Origin: Eucommia ulmoides
Taxonomy: Eukaryota > Streptophyta > Magnoliopsida > Garryales > Eucommiaceae
Length of the DNA stretch: 64,000 nt
Direction of reading: 5' to 3'
Assembly (NCBI GenBank): GCA_016647705.1
Contig: CM028329.1
Span: 59,289,231 to 59,353,230, forward strand
The position numbers and the translations under genes were made by a program. The notes below the pieces were generated by a model. The model searched no databases, had not been told where the DNA came from, and saw only the letters and a list, made by a program, of their open reading frames with translations. Positions 10,640-22,808 of the stretch are shown here, one piece after another. Each line of letters starts with the position of its first letter. Position 1 is the stretch's first letter.

Positions 10640-13600
10640 TGAAATCACTCTTTTTCATAAAAGTACCCAAATTTTGAGATTCTAAGTTTTTAGTAGCAAA
10701 GTTGTATTTTATTTATTTTTTTTTATTTTTTTTTGAATTTGAAGTTTCAAAATTACCAAAATCAAGTATTTTGTGTACTACTCTCTCTCTCTCTCAAAAT
10801 TTGAAAAATTTGGTTTTTTTCGTAGTTATAACATTCCAAAATTTGAAGATTTCAAAATTTTCATAAAAGTCCAAAATCGGGTTTTTGTGAGTTATATCCT
10901 TTCAAAATTTGAAGATTTTGACTTTATTATACAAGCACATAAAAATCGGAGATTGTTTAGTTATACCTTTTAAAAATTTGAAGATTTCTAGTTTTCGTAA
11001 AAGCAGTGAAATCGAAATTTTTGTGAAGTGTAACCTCACAATTTGAAGATTTTAAGTTTTTAGAAAAGTAACGAAATGGGGTTTTTGTGACCTATATAGC
11101 CTTTCAAAACTTGAAAATTTTGAGTTTTTTTATAAAAATAGCGAAATCGGTTTTTTTTTTTAAGTTATAACCTTTTACAATTTGAAAATTTTAAGTTTCT
11201 CATAAAAGTATTGAAATCGCGTTTTTTATGAGTTATAGTTTTTAACAATTTAATGATTTCAAGTTTTCCATAAAAGTACCAAAATCGCATTTTTTTTTTT
11301 TGTGAGTTATAACCTTTGTTTGTTTATATATATATATATATAAGTAGAGAAATTAGATTTTTGTGAGTTATAACCTTTTAAAATTTGAAAATTTCGAATT
11401 TTTCATAAAATTAACAAAATTAATTTTGTTTTGTGAGTTATATATCTTTCAAAATTTGAAGATTTTGAGTTTTTTTTTTTTAAATTCAATTAGCGAATTC
11501 ATTTTTTTTTTGTAAGTATTATAACCTTTAGAAATTTGAAGATTTTGAATTTTACATAAAAGTAACGAAATCATTTTTTTTTTTTGTGTGTGAACTCTAA
11601 CCTTTCAAAATTTAAAGATTTTTTATTTCTCATAAAATTAGAAAAATCATATTTTTTTTGTGAGTTACAACCTTTCAAAATTACAAGATTTGGAGTTTTT
11701 CTTATTAAAATAGCAAAATCGCTTTTCTTTTGTGAGCTATGGCATTTTAAAATTTTGAAGATCTTGAATTTTTCATAAAAGTACCGAAATTGTATTTTTT
11801 TTTGCTAGCTATAGCATTTTAAAAATTAAAGATTTCGAATTTTTCATAAAAATACAAAAATCGGGATTTTTTCTTGAGTTGTAAACTTTTAAAATTTGAA
11901 TATTTCAAGTTTTTTTCTTGAAATACCAAAATCGTTTTTTTTTTAGAACTATAGCCTTTCAAAAAAAAATTAAAAAAAAAATATTTTTAATAAAAGTAGC
12001 AAAATCGGGTTATTTTGTGAGTCTTTCAAAATTTAAAGATTTCTAATTTTTCATAAAAGAAACGAAATTGTTTTTTTTTTTTTTTTGTTCTTCTGTAAGT
12101 TATAACCTTTTAAAATTTAAAGATTTTGATTTTCTCATAAAAGTAGTGAAATCGAGTTTTTTTTTTTTTTTTTTTCCTGTGTGTGACTTATAGCATTTAA
12201 AAATTTTATGATTTTGAGTTTTCCATGAAAATACCGAAACTGTTTTTCTAGTTATAACCTTTCGAAATTAAAGATTTTGATTTTTCTTTTATCAAAGTAG
12301 CGAAATCAGGTTTTTTGTGAGTTATGGTCTTTAAAAATTTAAAGATTTGAAGTTTTTCATAAAAGTACTAAATCGGATTTTTTTTTTTAACTATAGTTTT
12401 TCAAAATTTAAAGATTTTTTTATTTCTCAAAAAAATTAGCAAAATCAGGGTTTTTTGCGAGTTACAGTGTTTTAAAATTTGGAGATTTTGAGTTTTCATT
12501 AAAGTAGAGAAATCGAGTTTTTTTGTGAGTATAGTATTTCAAAATGTGAAGATTTCGAGTTTTTTTTTTTATTAATGTAGCGAATTGGCCTTTTTTTTTT
12601 TTGTGAGTTTAGCCTTTAAAAATTTAATATTTTTTAGTTTTTCATAAAAATAGCGAAATTAGGTAGTTTTGTGAGCTATATAGCTTTTCAAAATTTAAAG
12701 ATTTGAGTTTTTCACAAAAATTGCGAAATTGTTTTTTTTTTTTTTTCATTAGTTATAATCTTTCAAAATTTAAAGATTTTGAGTTATTCATTAAAGTAAC
12801 AAAATCAAATTTTTTGTGAGTTATAATTTTTCAAAATTTTAAGATTTTGAGTTTTTCATAAAAATTAGGGAAATCGATTTTTTGTAAGTTATAACCTTTC
12901 AAAATTTGACGATTTCGAATTTTCCATAAAATTACCAAAATTCGATTTTTTTTTTGTGATCTATAACTTTTAAAAATTTCAAGATTTTGAGTTTTTGATA
13001 AAAGTAGAGAAATCAGGATTTTTGTGAGCTCCCTTTCAAAATTTGAAGATTTTAAGTTTTTCATAAAGTAGCGAAATTAAGTTTTTTGTGAGATATGACC
13101 TTTCAAAATTTGAAAATTTTGATTTTTGAGTTTATTATAAAAGTAGCGAAATCACATTTTTTTTGTGAGTTATAGACTTTAAAATTTTGAATATTTCTGG
13201 TTTTTAGTAAAAGTAGCGAAATCAAAGTTCTTTTGTGAGGTATAGTCTTTAAATTTGGAGTTTTCTATAAAAATAGCGAAATTGGGGTTCTTTTATGAGG
13301 TATAGCCTTTAAAATTTTGAAGATTTTGAGTTTGTCATGAAAGTAGCGAAATCACCTCTTTTTTTTTAAGAGTTACGTAACCTTTAAAATTTTGAAGATT
13401 TCGAGTTTTCCATTAAAATATCAGAATTAGTATTTTTGTGTGTGTTAGTCTTTTGAAAAAAATTTAGATTTTCAGTTTTTTTTTTAAATTACAAAATCAG
13501 GTTTTTTTTGTTAAATATAGCCTTTTGAAATTTGAAATACCAAATCGTTTTGTTTTTTTTTTTTTTTTTTTTTTGTGTTACAAGCTTTCAAAATTTAAGA

Positions 13601-14035
13601 TTTTTAATTTCTCATAAAATTAGCAAAATCTGATTTTTCTGTGAGTTATTGTTTTTCTAAATTTGTAAATTTCGAGTTTTTTTTTTTTCTTTTGAGTAGT
13701 GAAATAGTCTCTTTTTTTTTGTGAGTTATAGACTTTAAAAATTTGAAGATTTTGATTTTTTCATCAAAGTAGTGAAATTGTTTTTTTTCTTTTTTTTTTT
13801 GCTGCAACCTTTCAAAATTTGAAAATTTTGAATTTTTATAAAAGTAGCAAAATCGGGCTTCTTCGCGAGCTTTAACGTTTAAAAATTTGAATATTTTGAG
13901 TTTTTCATAAAAGTACCGAAATCAATTATTTTTGAGTTATAGCTTTTAAAATTTTAAGACTCCAATTTTTTCACAAAAGTAGCGAAATTGTATTTTTTGC
14001 GAGCTACAATCTTTCAAAATTTGAAGATTTTGAAG
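10640..14035. repeat. AT-rich satellite, unit about 66 bp, roughly 45-50 copies
   Basis: A long head-to-tail array. The consensus by eye is a chain of short blocks: 'ttcaaaatttgaag', 'attttgagtttttcataa', 'aagtagcgaaatcg', a T-run of variable length, then 'gtgagttatagcc'. Units vary mainly through T-run length and point changes, and no copy is identical to its neighbour, so the array looks old. The copy number is estimated from length divided by unit size. All open frames inside are products of the repeat. An unrelated element interrupts it at 14036-15063, and satellite-like sequence seems to resume at 15064-15095. Confidence 0.85.
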
Positions 14036-15063
14036 TGGTTAATCAGTGTTCTCACTTTTCTCATCCCACTTAAGGTAGGATGAGATGTGATGGGTTGAGT
14101 TGAGAATTTTGTTTCCTTTTAAGAACAAAATTGTGTTTAGTAATGACAATTTTTTTTTGTTTTGGAAACGTATCGCGTTTGGTAACGATATTATCCTAGA
14201 ATTGTTTCTTCACAATTGTTATTTTTATTTTTTTATTATTTCTTAAAGCTTACACCGAAGAACAAGAAATCAATAACACTAACTCTGAGAAATCATAAAA
14301 AAATTGTTGAGAAATTAAGAACGAACCCTAAACCAAAATCAAGAAATCGAATCGTAATTCTGAGAAATTGATTTCAGCAATCAAACCTTAAATTGATTTG
14401 AGCAATAAAATCGAAATCGAAAACCGAAATCAATTTCGTAATCGATTTCAGTAATGAAATCGAAATCGAACCCTAATTCTAAGAAATTGATTTCAACAAC
14501 CAAACCCTAAATTGATTTGAACAATGAAATCGAAATCAAAACCCTAAACCTTAATCGAAATCGTTGTTGCTCAAAATTGAAACCCTAAACCAAGATTTGT
14601 TCAATTACAAATCTGTTCGAAACCTTGTTCGATTTGAGCTTACAGGTGATAGCGATGGCGAAAGGCAATGAACGATGAGCGATTGCAAGTACGAGGAAGA
14701 CGACGATGACGATTTCGGTAAAGAAGATGGCAAGGATGGCGAAGACGATGGCAATGAGCGAAGACCAGAGAAATGTCAAAAAATGAACGATTTCGAAAAT
14801 GAGTAGGATGAGAATTGATCAGGGGTTCTCACTAACAATTTGAGAAATATCAAGCGCGTCCTCTATGGGATGGGAAGGGATGGGCACAAAAAAATTGTTT
14901 GTTTGTTTTTTCTCATTTTCTTAAGATTTTGAGAATCAATTCTCACTTTTTGGGTTGAGTTGGAAACACAATTGAGTTTGTCAAACGTATTCCCAAACAT
15001 CAATCCCAAAATTTTTAGGATGAGTTGGATTGAGTTAGGTTAGGAACACTAAACACACGGGCC
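14036..15063. mobile_element. Inverted-repeat element inserted into the satellite
   Basis: The left end contains AGTGTTCTCACTTTTC. The right end, read back, contains AGTGTTCCTAACC preceded by GGGCCCGTGTG. The satellite unit stops at 'gaagattttga' and resumes as 'tgagtttttggtaaa', so TGA may be a three-base duplication. The interior has 'aatcgaaatcgaa' repeats (14340-14560) and a GATGGCGA-rich segment (14650-14780) reminiscent of coding leaders. No transposase was seen. Confidence 0.5.
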
Positions 15064-15254
15064 CTGAGTTTTTGGTAAATTACTAAAATATAGGCAGTTT
15101 ATTTATTTTTTATTTGTCCTCAAAAAAAATTTTAGAACAAAAATATTTTCCTTCTACTTTTTAATAATAAAATTAATTTGTTGATTTCAAATAAAGGAAT
15201 TTTAACCGATGACTTTGTATAATAACTATATCTAACATTTAATTATTATAAATA

Positions 15255-15535
15255 TACTGTTAGTGGTAGTTTGCTCCTTCATGGTTCGACAGAATTGCAC
15301 TTTACATTCTTGTGTCATTTTCATAAATACTTATACCCCATAGTTCAGATTTAAATATAATAGTTGCATTTTTTGTTGACATTAACTATCAAATCTTAAA
15401 AAGTCAAAATTAATAAATTATTTAATATTAATTGATATTTATACCCCAGGTAAATTTGTATATTTGTTTGTCCTTCCAGTTAATTATTTAACCGTTGCAT
15501 TTAAGTTTAAATCATAAGAGTAAGTGATGACGAAA
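15255..15535. repeat. Dispersed MITE-like repeat, copy 1
   Basis: Shares ordered blocks ('gaattgcactttac', 'cagatttaaatata', 'attaatattaattgat', 'gtgatgacgaaaat') with 18335-18600 and 53505-53870. Non-coding. Its ends carry weakly inverted 'agtgatgacgaaaat' / 'attttcataaatactta'-type words, as in long-TIR MITEs. Confidence 0.5.
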
Positions 15536-15540
15536 ATATT

Positions 15541-16640
15541 AAGGTTGTGTTTGGGTAAGGCATCTATAGGGAGGATTTCATTTGTTTAGAGAATTTTAAA
15601 ATTCTCTTTTGACAAATTCCATGTTTAGGTTTTAAGAGGGAGGGATCCTTCAAACTTAAAAAAAATGACAAAAGGCGAGATTTTGAAATCTTTTTGAAAC
15701 AGGCTGAATTTGTCAAATCCTTACTTCTCAACTTTTCATCGTCTTTTTCTTCACCTTCTTTCTTTCGCATTGAAGCCGAACCCCCTTCTTCTTCATTGAA
15801 GCCGCCTCGCCGAAGTCACACCATAGCTGGCGATGGCAAGAAAGGGTTGTTTGATTGCGATGGCGATGGCCAGAAAATCAGTGGCAATGGCGAGAAAATC
15901 AGTGGCGATGGCGATGGGTTTGGTTGAACATTGTTGTTTGTTTGGCGATGGCGAGAAAATCAATGGCAATGGCAAGAAATCACAGACGAGAATTGTCTTC
16001 GATTTCTGTTTTTGATTTCGTTTTAGGGTTCGCGATGGCGAGAAATCACATGCGAGAGTCGTTTTGGGGGTTCCTGTTTTTTATTTCATTTGTGTTTGGC
16101 GATGGCGATGGCAATGGCGATGGCGAGAAATCATAAGCGAGAAATCACATCGCATTTGTGTTTGGCGATGGCGTGTTTGTTTGGCGATGGCGAAAAATCA
16201 TAGGTGAGTGTTTGTTTGGCGATGGCGATGGCGATGGGTTTGGTTGAACGTCGTTTGTGTTTGGCGATGGCGAGAAATCACAGGCGATGGCGATGGTCTT
16301 TGTTTTTGTTCAATTTCATTGTATTTGCGTCGCCGACGTTCAAGCTGTTTTTTTTTTGTTTTTTTTATGTTCCGAGAAGTGGGATAAAAAATTTAGAATT
16401 TTAAATTCTGTTTTGTTCCCATAAATTTGTAAATTCTGTTTTATTCCTATAAATTTATTGTTCCAATAAATTCTGTTTTTGTTCCTATAAATTCTTATAT
16501 GTTCTGTTTTGTTCCCATAATTTATTATTGAAATTACACGTTCAAATGCTTCAACTCAAACAATTATCCAAATAAGGCATTTGTGAAATGAAGGGATTTT
16601 GAAATCCCTTCATTTCACAAATCATTTGAATTTGTTAAAT
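15541..16640. mobile_element. Non-autonomous element carrying a GATGGCGA minisatellite
   Basis: Begins with 'ttgtgtttgggtaaggc' and ends near the hairpin at 16579-16622. Between 15828 and 16300 the words GGCGATGGCGA and GAGAAATCA recur many times in all frames, giving spurious Met/Arg/Trp-rich frames. A perfect 20-base palindrome lies at 15588-15607. The element contains no transposase. Ends are approximate. Confidence 0.45.
16579..16622. repeat. Perfect 21-bp hairpin with two-base loop
   Basis: The left arm 16579-16599 and right arm 16602-16622 are exact reverse complements, separated by TG. It sits at the right end of the preceding element and may be its terminal foldback. Confidence 0.9.
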
Positions 16641-16992
16641 CTCTTCGCAACCTAAAAGAATATAAAATACAATTCCACCAACAGGTGATCAATGTGCCAT
16701 TAACCCTAAAAAAATAATTACATACAATCACTTTAAATAAAAAATTGAATTATCAGTTCACATCCATAATTTCATATTTATTCATATAAAAAACAATAAC
16801 AAAAACCAAAACTTTAATGGCAATTTATGGAAGTAAAACATATATATTATTCAACAAATGAAATGATTAATTAATAATGTAAAGGTTTGGGTGAATGGGT
16901 ATTGTTTTCTTTAATAAAAGAAATCTAACAACAAATCTCATATTTTTTTTTATTAGCTAGGGAGATAATCAACAGAGCTTAAAACCAAACAA

Positions 16993-17453
16993 ATGGTTAC
17001 ATCAAGAGAAGACCCACTAACCAGGATTGAGAAACAAGATAAACAAATAAGCGATTTACAGAGAGACATGTTCATGCTAGCAAATTATTTTTTCGTCTTC
17101 CAGGAGTGCTATTCACGGCAGTTTTCAACAACACGATGCCACTCAGGTGTAGTTACTGTTGGCTACCCACGACGCTTTCTCTCATTGCTGGCCTTCTAAA
17201 TTTCGCCGCCTTATCAGAAATTTCTCTAAAATACATCAAATTGTTAGAAATTCAAGACATCGATTTAGAGTTATGTTTTTTCAAGCAATATGAAAGATGC
17301 GTCACGGGATCAAGAATTGACCGTGGACAAAAAGGCCCAAAAATGACAAAAAATTGTCCTTGGTATTTGCTTGGTATTTTTTTTTTTTTTTGCCTTCATT
17401 GCCATGATGGTTATTGCATCCGACTTTATTCTTTGTCCAAAAAAACACTGTAA
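16993..17453 (+). pseudogene. Small host-type membrane-protein gene with a frameshift
   Basis: An ATG at 16993 in good context opens a frame with a charged, coiled-coil-like start (SREDPLTRIEKQDKQISDLQ, then MFMLANYFFVFQ). It loses coding character after about codon 38. At that point the next frame (from about 17106) takes over smoothly with hydrophobic segments (LFTAVF, LPTTLSLIAGLLNF, WYLLGIFFFFCL) and ends at 17453. The N-terminal pattern and membrane segments resemble a small uncharacterised plant membrane-protein family. The switch near 17105 looks like a one-base loss, so I call it a broken gene or a sequence error. The function is unknown. Confidence 0.55.
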
Positions 17454-18334
17454 GCAATAATACGACATAAGCGCTTGTAGTTATTTGTGCACCGAGCCTA
17501 GTTAAGTTGTGCATTTTGTTGTTAATTTTGTGATAATTTTCATGCTCAAGTGCCTAAGTGCCTTGTTATCATGTGTTTAGAGTTTGAAAATGAAACTAAA
17601 AATGAAGAAATCTGAAAAGTTAAAAATTTGCATGTTTTTATTTCTAATTTCAATTTCAAATTTATTTATTTTTTTTTACAATATTTAAAAAAAAAATATC
17701 ATGTATTTTTTTAACCGTTCCATGAGTCACTATTTTTTTTACAATACTTACGAAAATATTGTGTACAATAAAAATAGGGTTAGGTAATTAGGTATTTATT
17801 TTTAAAAAATAGGTAAAAAATCAAATTATGGTAATAAACATCTTAATTATGATTCAAAGGATGCAACTAATAATGGAAACATGGAATGTGCTCTCTACGA
17901 ATTCTAATGGGTTCTCATATGAGGATTTTTAGGACGAACGTGAAAGATAAATTTAATGGGCTAAAGGTTTTCCCACGACCTTAAGGGTCTTTCGCTTTGT
18001 TGGAAGTATGACGTAAGTATAACTCTCTTGCTAGCGAATAATTGAGTAGAGAAGATAGGAATTGGGATAGAAAACTAAAGTTTGAAAAAAAAAAATTGGT
18101 ATTAGCTCTATAAAAGAGGATATACAAATGCTAATATTGGTTTGAGTAAATGAACTTCTTCTCTTATATGGGTATTAGCCTTGACAATGAACGATCCAAA
18201 TCGATTCGATCTAACGGTCCACAAACAAAGCCTAAAACATTCATCTAAAATATCACAAATATGTAAGACAACCTAATCTAAACTAACATAGAATTTTCTG
18301 AAATTATCAAGACTCAATGATTTTTTACACATTA
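17454..18334. other. Gene-free spacer
   Basis: AT-rich sequence without recognisable genes or well-bounded elements. Confidence 0.6.
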
Positions 18335-18600
18335 TCCTCCTGTAGTTTGATCAAATTGCACTTTGCACTCTGATACTTTCATCAATAGTTATCTCCCCTG
18401 TAATTCAGATTTAAATACAACGGTTAAATAATTAATAGAATTTTGCAAAATGACTAATTTACTCTTATGCAACGTAACCCCTCAAACCAAGTAAACATAT
18501 ATCATCTGACCTGATTTGGAGGTATAAATGTCAATATTAATTGATTTATTAATTTTGACCTTTTGAGATTTGACCGTTAATTTTATCGAAAAGTGTAAGG
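18335..18600. repeat. Dispersed MITE-like repeat, copy 2
   Basis: Same ordered blocks as 15255-15535 and 53505-53870: 'aaattgcactttgcact', 'cagatttaaatacaac', 'aatgtcaatattaattg', 'gaccgttaatttta'. Non-coding. Confidence 0.5.
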
Positions 18601-19430
18601 ATTAATGACTTTTGGGTCTTTTACAAATACAGCTGGTGTTCAATTAGCCCCCAGTATTTGGGCATAGACAACATTGGGTCCCTAACATTTTCTTTTTGGT
18701 TTCCAGTTGGCTCGATTGACAAATCAGTTAGGTCAATTTAACAGTCAACCTTAAACTAAGGCTATTTTGGTCATTTCCATGGATAGAAAAGGCTAGCCAA
18801 AAAATCCTTTTGCACCCCCACTATTTGGTAAATATTTTGCTTTAACTCAAAAATTTTCAATTGTCACGTATTACTCCTAAAATCTCTTAATTCATATTAA
18901 ATTGGCCCATCTCTCAACTTCAAGGGCAAATTTACCAATACATGGTCCATGTTCTACCAATCTTACGCAAAAGTTGTAAACTTTGGATCTGAAAATCGCG
19001 ACGACCTCACACTAACGAATAGATCTGGATTTTTCCAGATCCGAGAGAGAGAGATCGGCTGAGGAAGACGAAATCGGTGGCGTCGCGCGATCATGGTTGA
19101 GGAAGACGAACGTCGACCATACCACAGGCAGCGTCGTCGTCGAAGAGCAGCGAGCAGATCCAAGCGTCTTCATCGTCATCATCAGATGAAGCAAGACAGC
19201 ATCAATGGCGTCGCACGAGCACAGTTGAGGAAGACAAACGTTGACCAAGCCATAGTCGTCGTCATTGTCATTGGCGAGTGTCGTCATCATTATTATCTAG
19301 CGGCGGTGGCGGCATTGGTGAACATAGCACAAGTTTGGATGATTGTGCACAATGGGCGTTAGGCTAAGAGAGAGGGGGAAGATAAAGTAGGTTGAAGATG
19401 AAATAAAATGGAAAATTAAGATTTGTTAAT

Positions 19431-19472
<42 letters not shown>

Positions 19473-19640
19473 AGAGCAGATATGTCTATTAACTTCTTGC
19501 CAAGGATTAAAAACTAACAAAATTTTATTGAGCGATTAAATACTAATTTTTTTTGTTTAAAAGACTTATTAAGAAAAGAAAGTGTAAAATTTGGGTTAAA
19601 CAATAAAAAAAACTTTTTAAAAACTTATAGGGTAACAAAT
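18601..19640. other. Spacer with a GC-richer island of unknown nature
   Basis: Around 18960-19370 the base composition rises. Two related segments ('gttgaggaagacgaacg' at about 19095 and 'gttgaggaagacaaacg' at about 19223) repeat about 128 bases apart, each preceded by a 'ggcgtcgc' word. Three overlapping frames exist on both strands, none with a known domain. It may be a decayed gene or the interior of a transposon. A TG microsatellite follows at 19441-19470. Confidence 0.4.
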
Positions 19641-19651
19641 ATAAAAACTAA

Positions 19652-20705
19652 CGGTTCGTTTGATTGGATGGAATGAAATGAGAGTGGAATGGAATGGAAG
19701 AAGTAATGGAATTAGAGAAGGAATGGAATGGAATTGCCAATGGAATCGCTATTTCATTCTCTTGTTTGGTTGGTATGGAATGAGGGAAGGAATGGAATAG
19801 TGAAATATAATAAAATTCTCATTATGTCCTTATGAAATTTGGTTGGTATGAAATGAGTGAATGAATGAAATGAAATATAATAAAATTCTCATTATGCCTT
19901 TATTACAAAATTTTATTATATTTCACTATTCCATTTCTTCCTTCATTTTATTATATTTCACTATTCCATTCAATTTAAGTTTATGTTTTCTAATTTCTAT
20001 TTTTGTTCTCAAGTTTCTATTCTCTAATTTCTGTTTCTGTTCGCAATTTTCAGTTTCCGTTCTCAATTTTCCGTTCTTTAATTTTTTATTTTTGTTCTCA
20101 ATTTTCAGTTTATGTTCTCAATTTTCAGTTTTTGTTCTCAATTTTCAGTTTCCGTTCTCAAATTTCAGTTCTCTAAATTTCTATTTTTGTTCTTAATTTT
20201 TAGTTTATGTTCTCAATTTTCTATTATCAATTTTCTATTTTTGTTTTTAATTTTTATTTTTTGTTCTCAATTTTTAGTTTCCGTTCTCAAATTTCTGTTT
20301 TCTAAATTTCTATTTTTGTTCTCAATTTTCTGTTATCAATTTTCTATTTTTGTTCTTAATTTTTATTTTTTGTTCTTAATTTTTATTTTTTGTTCTCAAT
20401 TTTCAATTTCTGTTCTCAATTTCATATTTTCTAATTTTATGTTTATGTTCTCAATTTTCTGTTTCTGTTCTTAATTTTTAATTTTTGTTCTCAATTTTCA
20501 AGAGCTTAAATATAAGGGTTGTTATGTAATTTAGGATGTTGATTTTATTGGGTTGAAATCTCATTTCATCCTATCTCAAATGAAATCCCATTCCACCCTA
20601 TTTCATTCCAAAAGTGATTCCATTGAAAAACTAAACAATGGAATAGAAATCGATGGCGAAATGCGATTCCATTCCGCCCCCGATTCCATCCAACCAAACA
20701 TACCG
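19652..20705. mobile_element. Harbinger-like element, 1.05 kb, TAA target duplication
   Basis: Ends CGGTTCGTTTGATTGGATGG and (read back) CGGTATGTTTGGTTGGATGG match at 17 of 20 positions. They are flanked by TAA on both sides (19649-19651 and 20706-20708). The interior holds a minisatellite (about 19975-20500) of roughly 18-21-base units such as 'ttctcaattttctgtttc'. No transposase was found, so it is non-autonomous. Confidence 0.7.
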
Positions 20706-20989
20706 TAAATGCTAGAAAATGAAAAGAGATAAAATCACTCACTTTCCTTTACATCTAAAAACTATCAAATACACCCTCTCGTTGGATGAAATTCACTACA
20801 TTACCCTTTAACGCGTTTTTATTTACTATTAAATATATAAAATAATTGAATATATATATTAAAAAAAAAAAAACTATTAGCGACAAAGGGGTGATTGTCC
20901 TTGCATAACTATTAACTACCATGTTGGTGGGGGAAGGGAAAGTTTTTGAGAGGTCATATGTTATCATAATAAATAATAGGGTTAAATGT

Positions 20990-21425
20990 TGTTTGTCCCC
21001 TTATATTTTATTTTAACCCCTATATTTTCAAAGCCTACATATCATCCCCTTCTACTCTTGATTAACGGAAAAAAACACATATTTTATTTAAAATAAATAT
21101 AAAAATAAATTAACATTGTCTCTTTTTTTAATTTAAATTTATTATTTAAAGTTAATAAACCCAAAAACAAATATTTTATCTCTCTACTTATATTTTTTTC
21201 CCTTTTTAATTAAAAAAAATTACATTAAAGAGTAATTTGATTCATTTTATGTAAAATTTTGATGAATTTTTTATTTTCAGTCATTTTTTAGCATATTCGG
21301 CTAAGTTATACAATATATATATTTTGAATTCATTATAAGTAAAAGGAGACAAAATGTAGAATTTTAAAATAGTGTGGACAAAATGAAACAATATCAAAAT
21401 AATGGGGGTTGAAAGGTAATTAATC
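20990..21425. mobile_element. Long-TIR MITE of the 'ttttaacccctatatttt' family
   Basis: The left arm 'tttattttaacccctatat' and the right arm 'ataatgggggttgaaagg' face each other. Relatives are at 30738-31190, 34352-34810 and 52795-53040. The interior is extremely AT-rich. No target duplication was confirmed. Confidence 0.5.
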
Positions 21426-21554
21426 CTTATGATAATGATACATCAAACATCCCCACGGAATTGAAGAACCACCGCTGGGGGCATTAAATGCTTTTGATTC
21501 CCATTTGCCTAATCTCCTCAACCACTCCCCCTCCCTAGTCCCTACTACTACTTA

Positions 21555-22285
21555 CATTTTTTACACTTTAGACCCTTGAATTTTTACTACTATCTCATTT
21601 TGATTCTTGTGATTTTGATTTTAACGTATAACATCTTGAAGTTTCCTAATCAAAATCTCACTTTACTCCAAATCGGTATCCAAGTTATAATTTTAGATGA
21701 TAAAGAGTCATTTCCATCACACTCGACTGTATTTAAGGAATTTTGTGCCTTTTTCCAGCGACGGATCTAGAAAATTGTTTGAGGTGGAATTAATTTTTTT
21801 GGATACATCGTAGATATTTATATAAATTAGAGAAGGTTAATGTAAAATTTTAAGGGTACGAATTGAATTTTTAAAAATATATAAAGATAAAATTAAAAAT
21901 TTCAAATGTTGAAGTGAGACCTCAGTCCCCCTCGGCCTCACGTGGCTTTTCCAACGGGTTTCTCTAACTAATCTTCTTTGTTCTCCCGTTCCTCTCACTG
22001 CCCAAATGCTCAAGAATATATGTGTGTGTGAGAGAGATGAGACTTTTGTAGAAAATTTGTGGATGAGCCCGGAGAAAGAGAGGAGACTGAAAGCGCCTTA
22101 AAAATAATTAGATGCACAGAGCGTGATTGTTTATTGTCAAATATTGTGACATGTTTAATAATTTGGACTACAACGGGATGAGTAATAATTTTTCAGGCCA
22201 TTATGTACTCAAATTAAAATTATAGGGACTAAATTGAGATAATAGTCAAACTTCATTGGTACAAAGTGTCGAAAAAAAAACTTTA
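21555..22285. mobile_element. Degraded long-TIR MITE related to 5834-6283
   Basis: The left arm 'acactttagacccttgaa' and right arm 'caaacttcattggtacaaag' correspond to the arms of the family seen at 5834-6283. The middle shares 'gaccaaattgagat'-type words. Boundaries are approximate. Confidence 0.4.
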
Positions 22286-22449
22286 AAAACTCCGCGATTT
22301 CATGCCCCCACACAAATAAAACCCAAATTCCTTTTTTGCCACTGTCACTTTCATTCCTTTCAATTCAATTTGTACCACAAAAACAAAAAATAAATAAAAA
22401 AATAAAATAAATACACCGCATATTATTTTATTTTTGTAATTTATTATAT

Positions 22450-22535
22450 TTTATCATTATGGCGTAAACGGATTCATATACCCGATCCTACATAAGTGGG
22501 AGAAAAATTTAGTCGTTGTTGCAATTTAGTACTTC
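22450..22535 (+). repeat. LINE (RTE-type) 3' tail remnant
   Basis: 'tatggcgtaaacggattc', then 'cgatcctacataagtggg' and 'gtcgttgttgcaa', match the 3' end of the LINE piece at 47369-47700. Confidence 0.55.
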
Positions 22536-22808
22536 ATAAAAAAAAAAAATTGAATATAAAAAATAAAAATAAATAATATAGCGCAACACAAAAAAATAAA
22601 GTAAAATTAATTGAATGATATTTTCTTGAAAATAAAACATTTTTTAATATTTAATGAAATTAAAATGATAAATGGTGATTAATAATCAGTTTTACGTTCT
22701 TGATATTATCAAAATACGAAGATAATAAAAATATTAAAACGTAATATTTAAATTAAAAAAATATGAATATTTTATTAAAAAAATTTAAGCATTATGAACC
22801 ATCACTAA

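Noticed and set aside
10773-13064. Several Phe/Lys-rich frames of 60-77 codons
   Set aside because: They are by-products of the satellite repeat.
15694-16404. Met/Arg/Trp-rich frames in the GATGGCGA region
   Set aside because: The same repeat reads open in several frames on both strands, which is typical of minisatellites and not of a gene.
18963-19362. Overlapping Arg-rich frames near 19 kb
   Set aside because: Frames overlap on opposite strands, with no known domain and no splice-supported extension.
19861-20474. Phe/Ser/Leu repeat protein
   Set aside because: It is a translation of the 'ttctcaattttctg' minisatellite inside a non-autonomous element.
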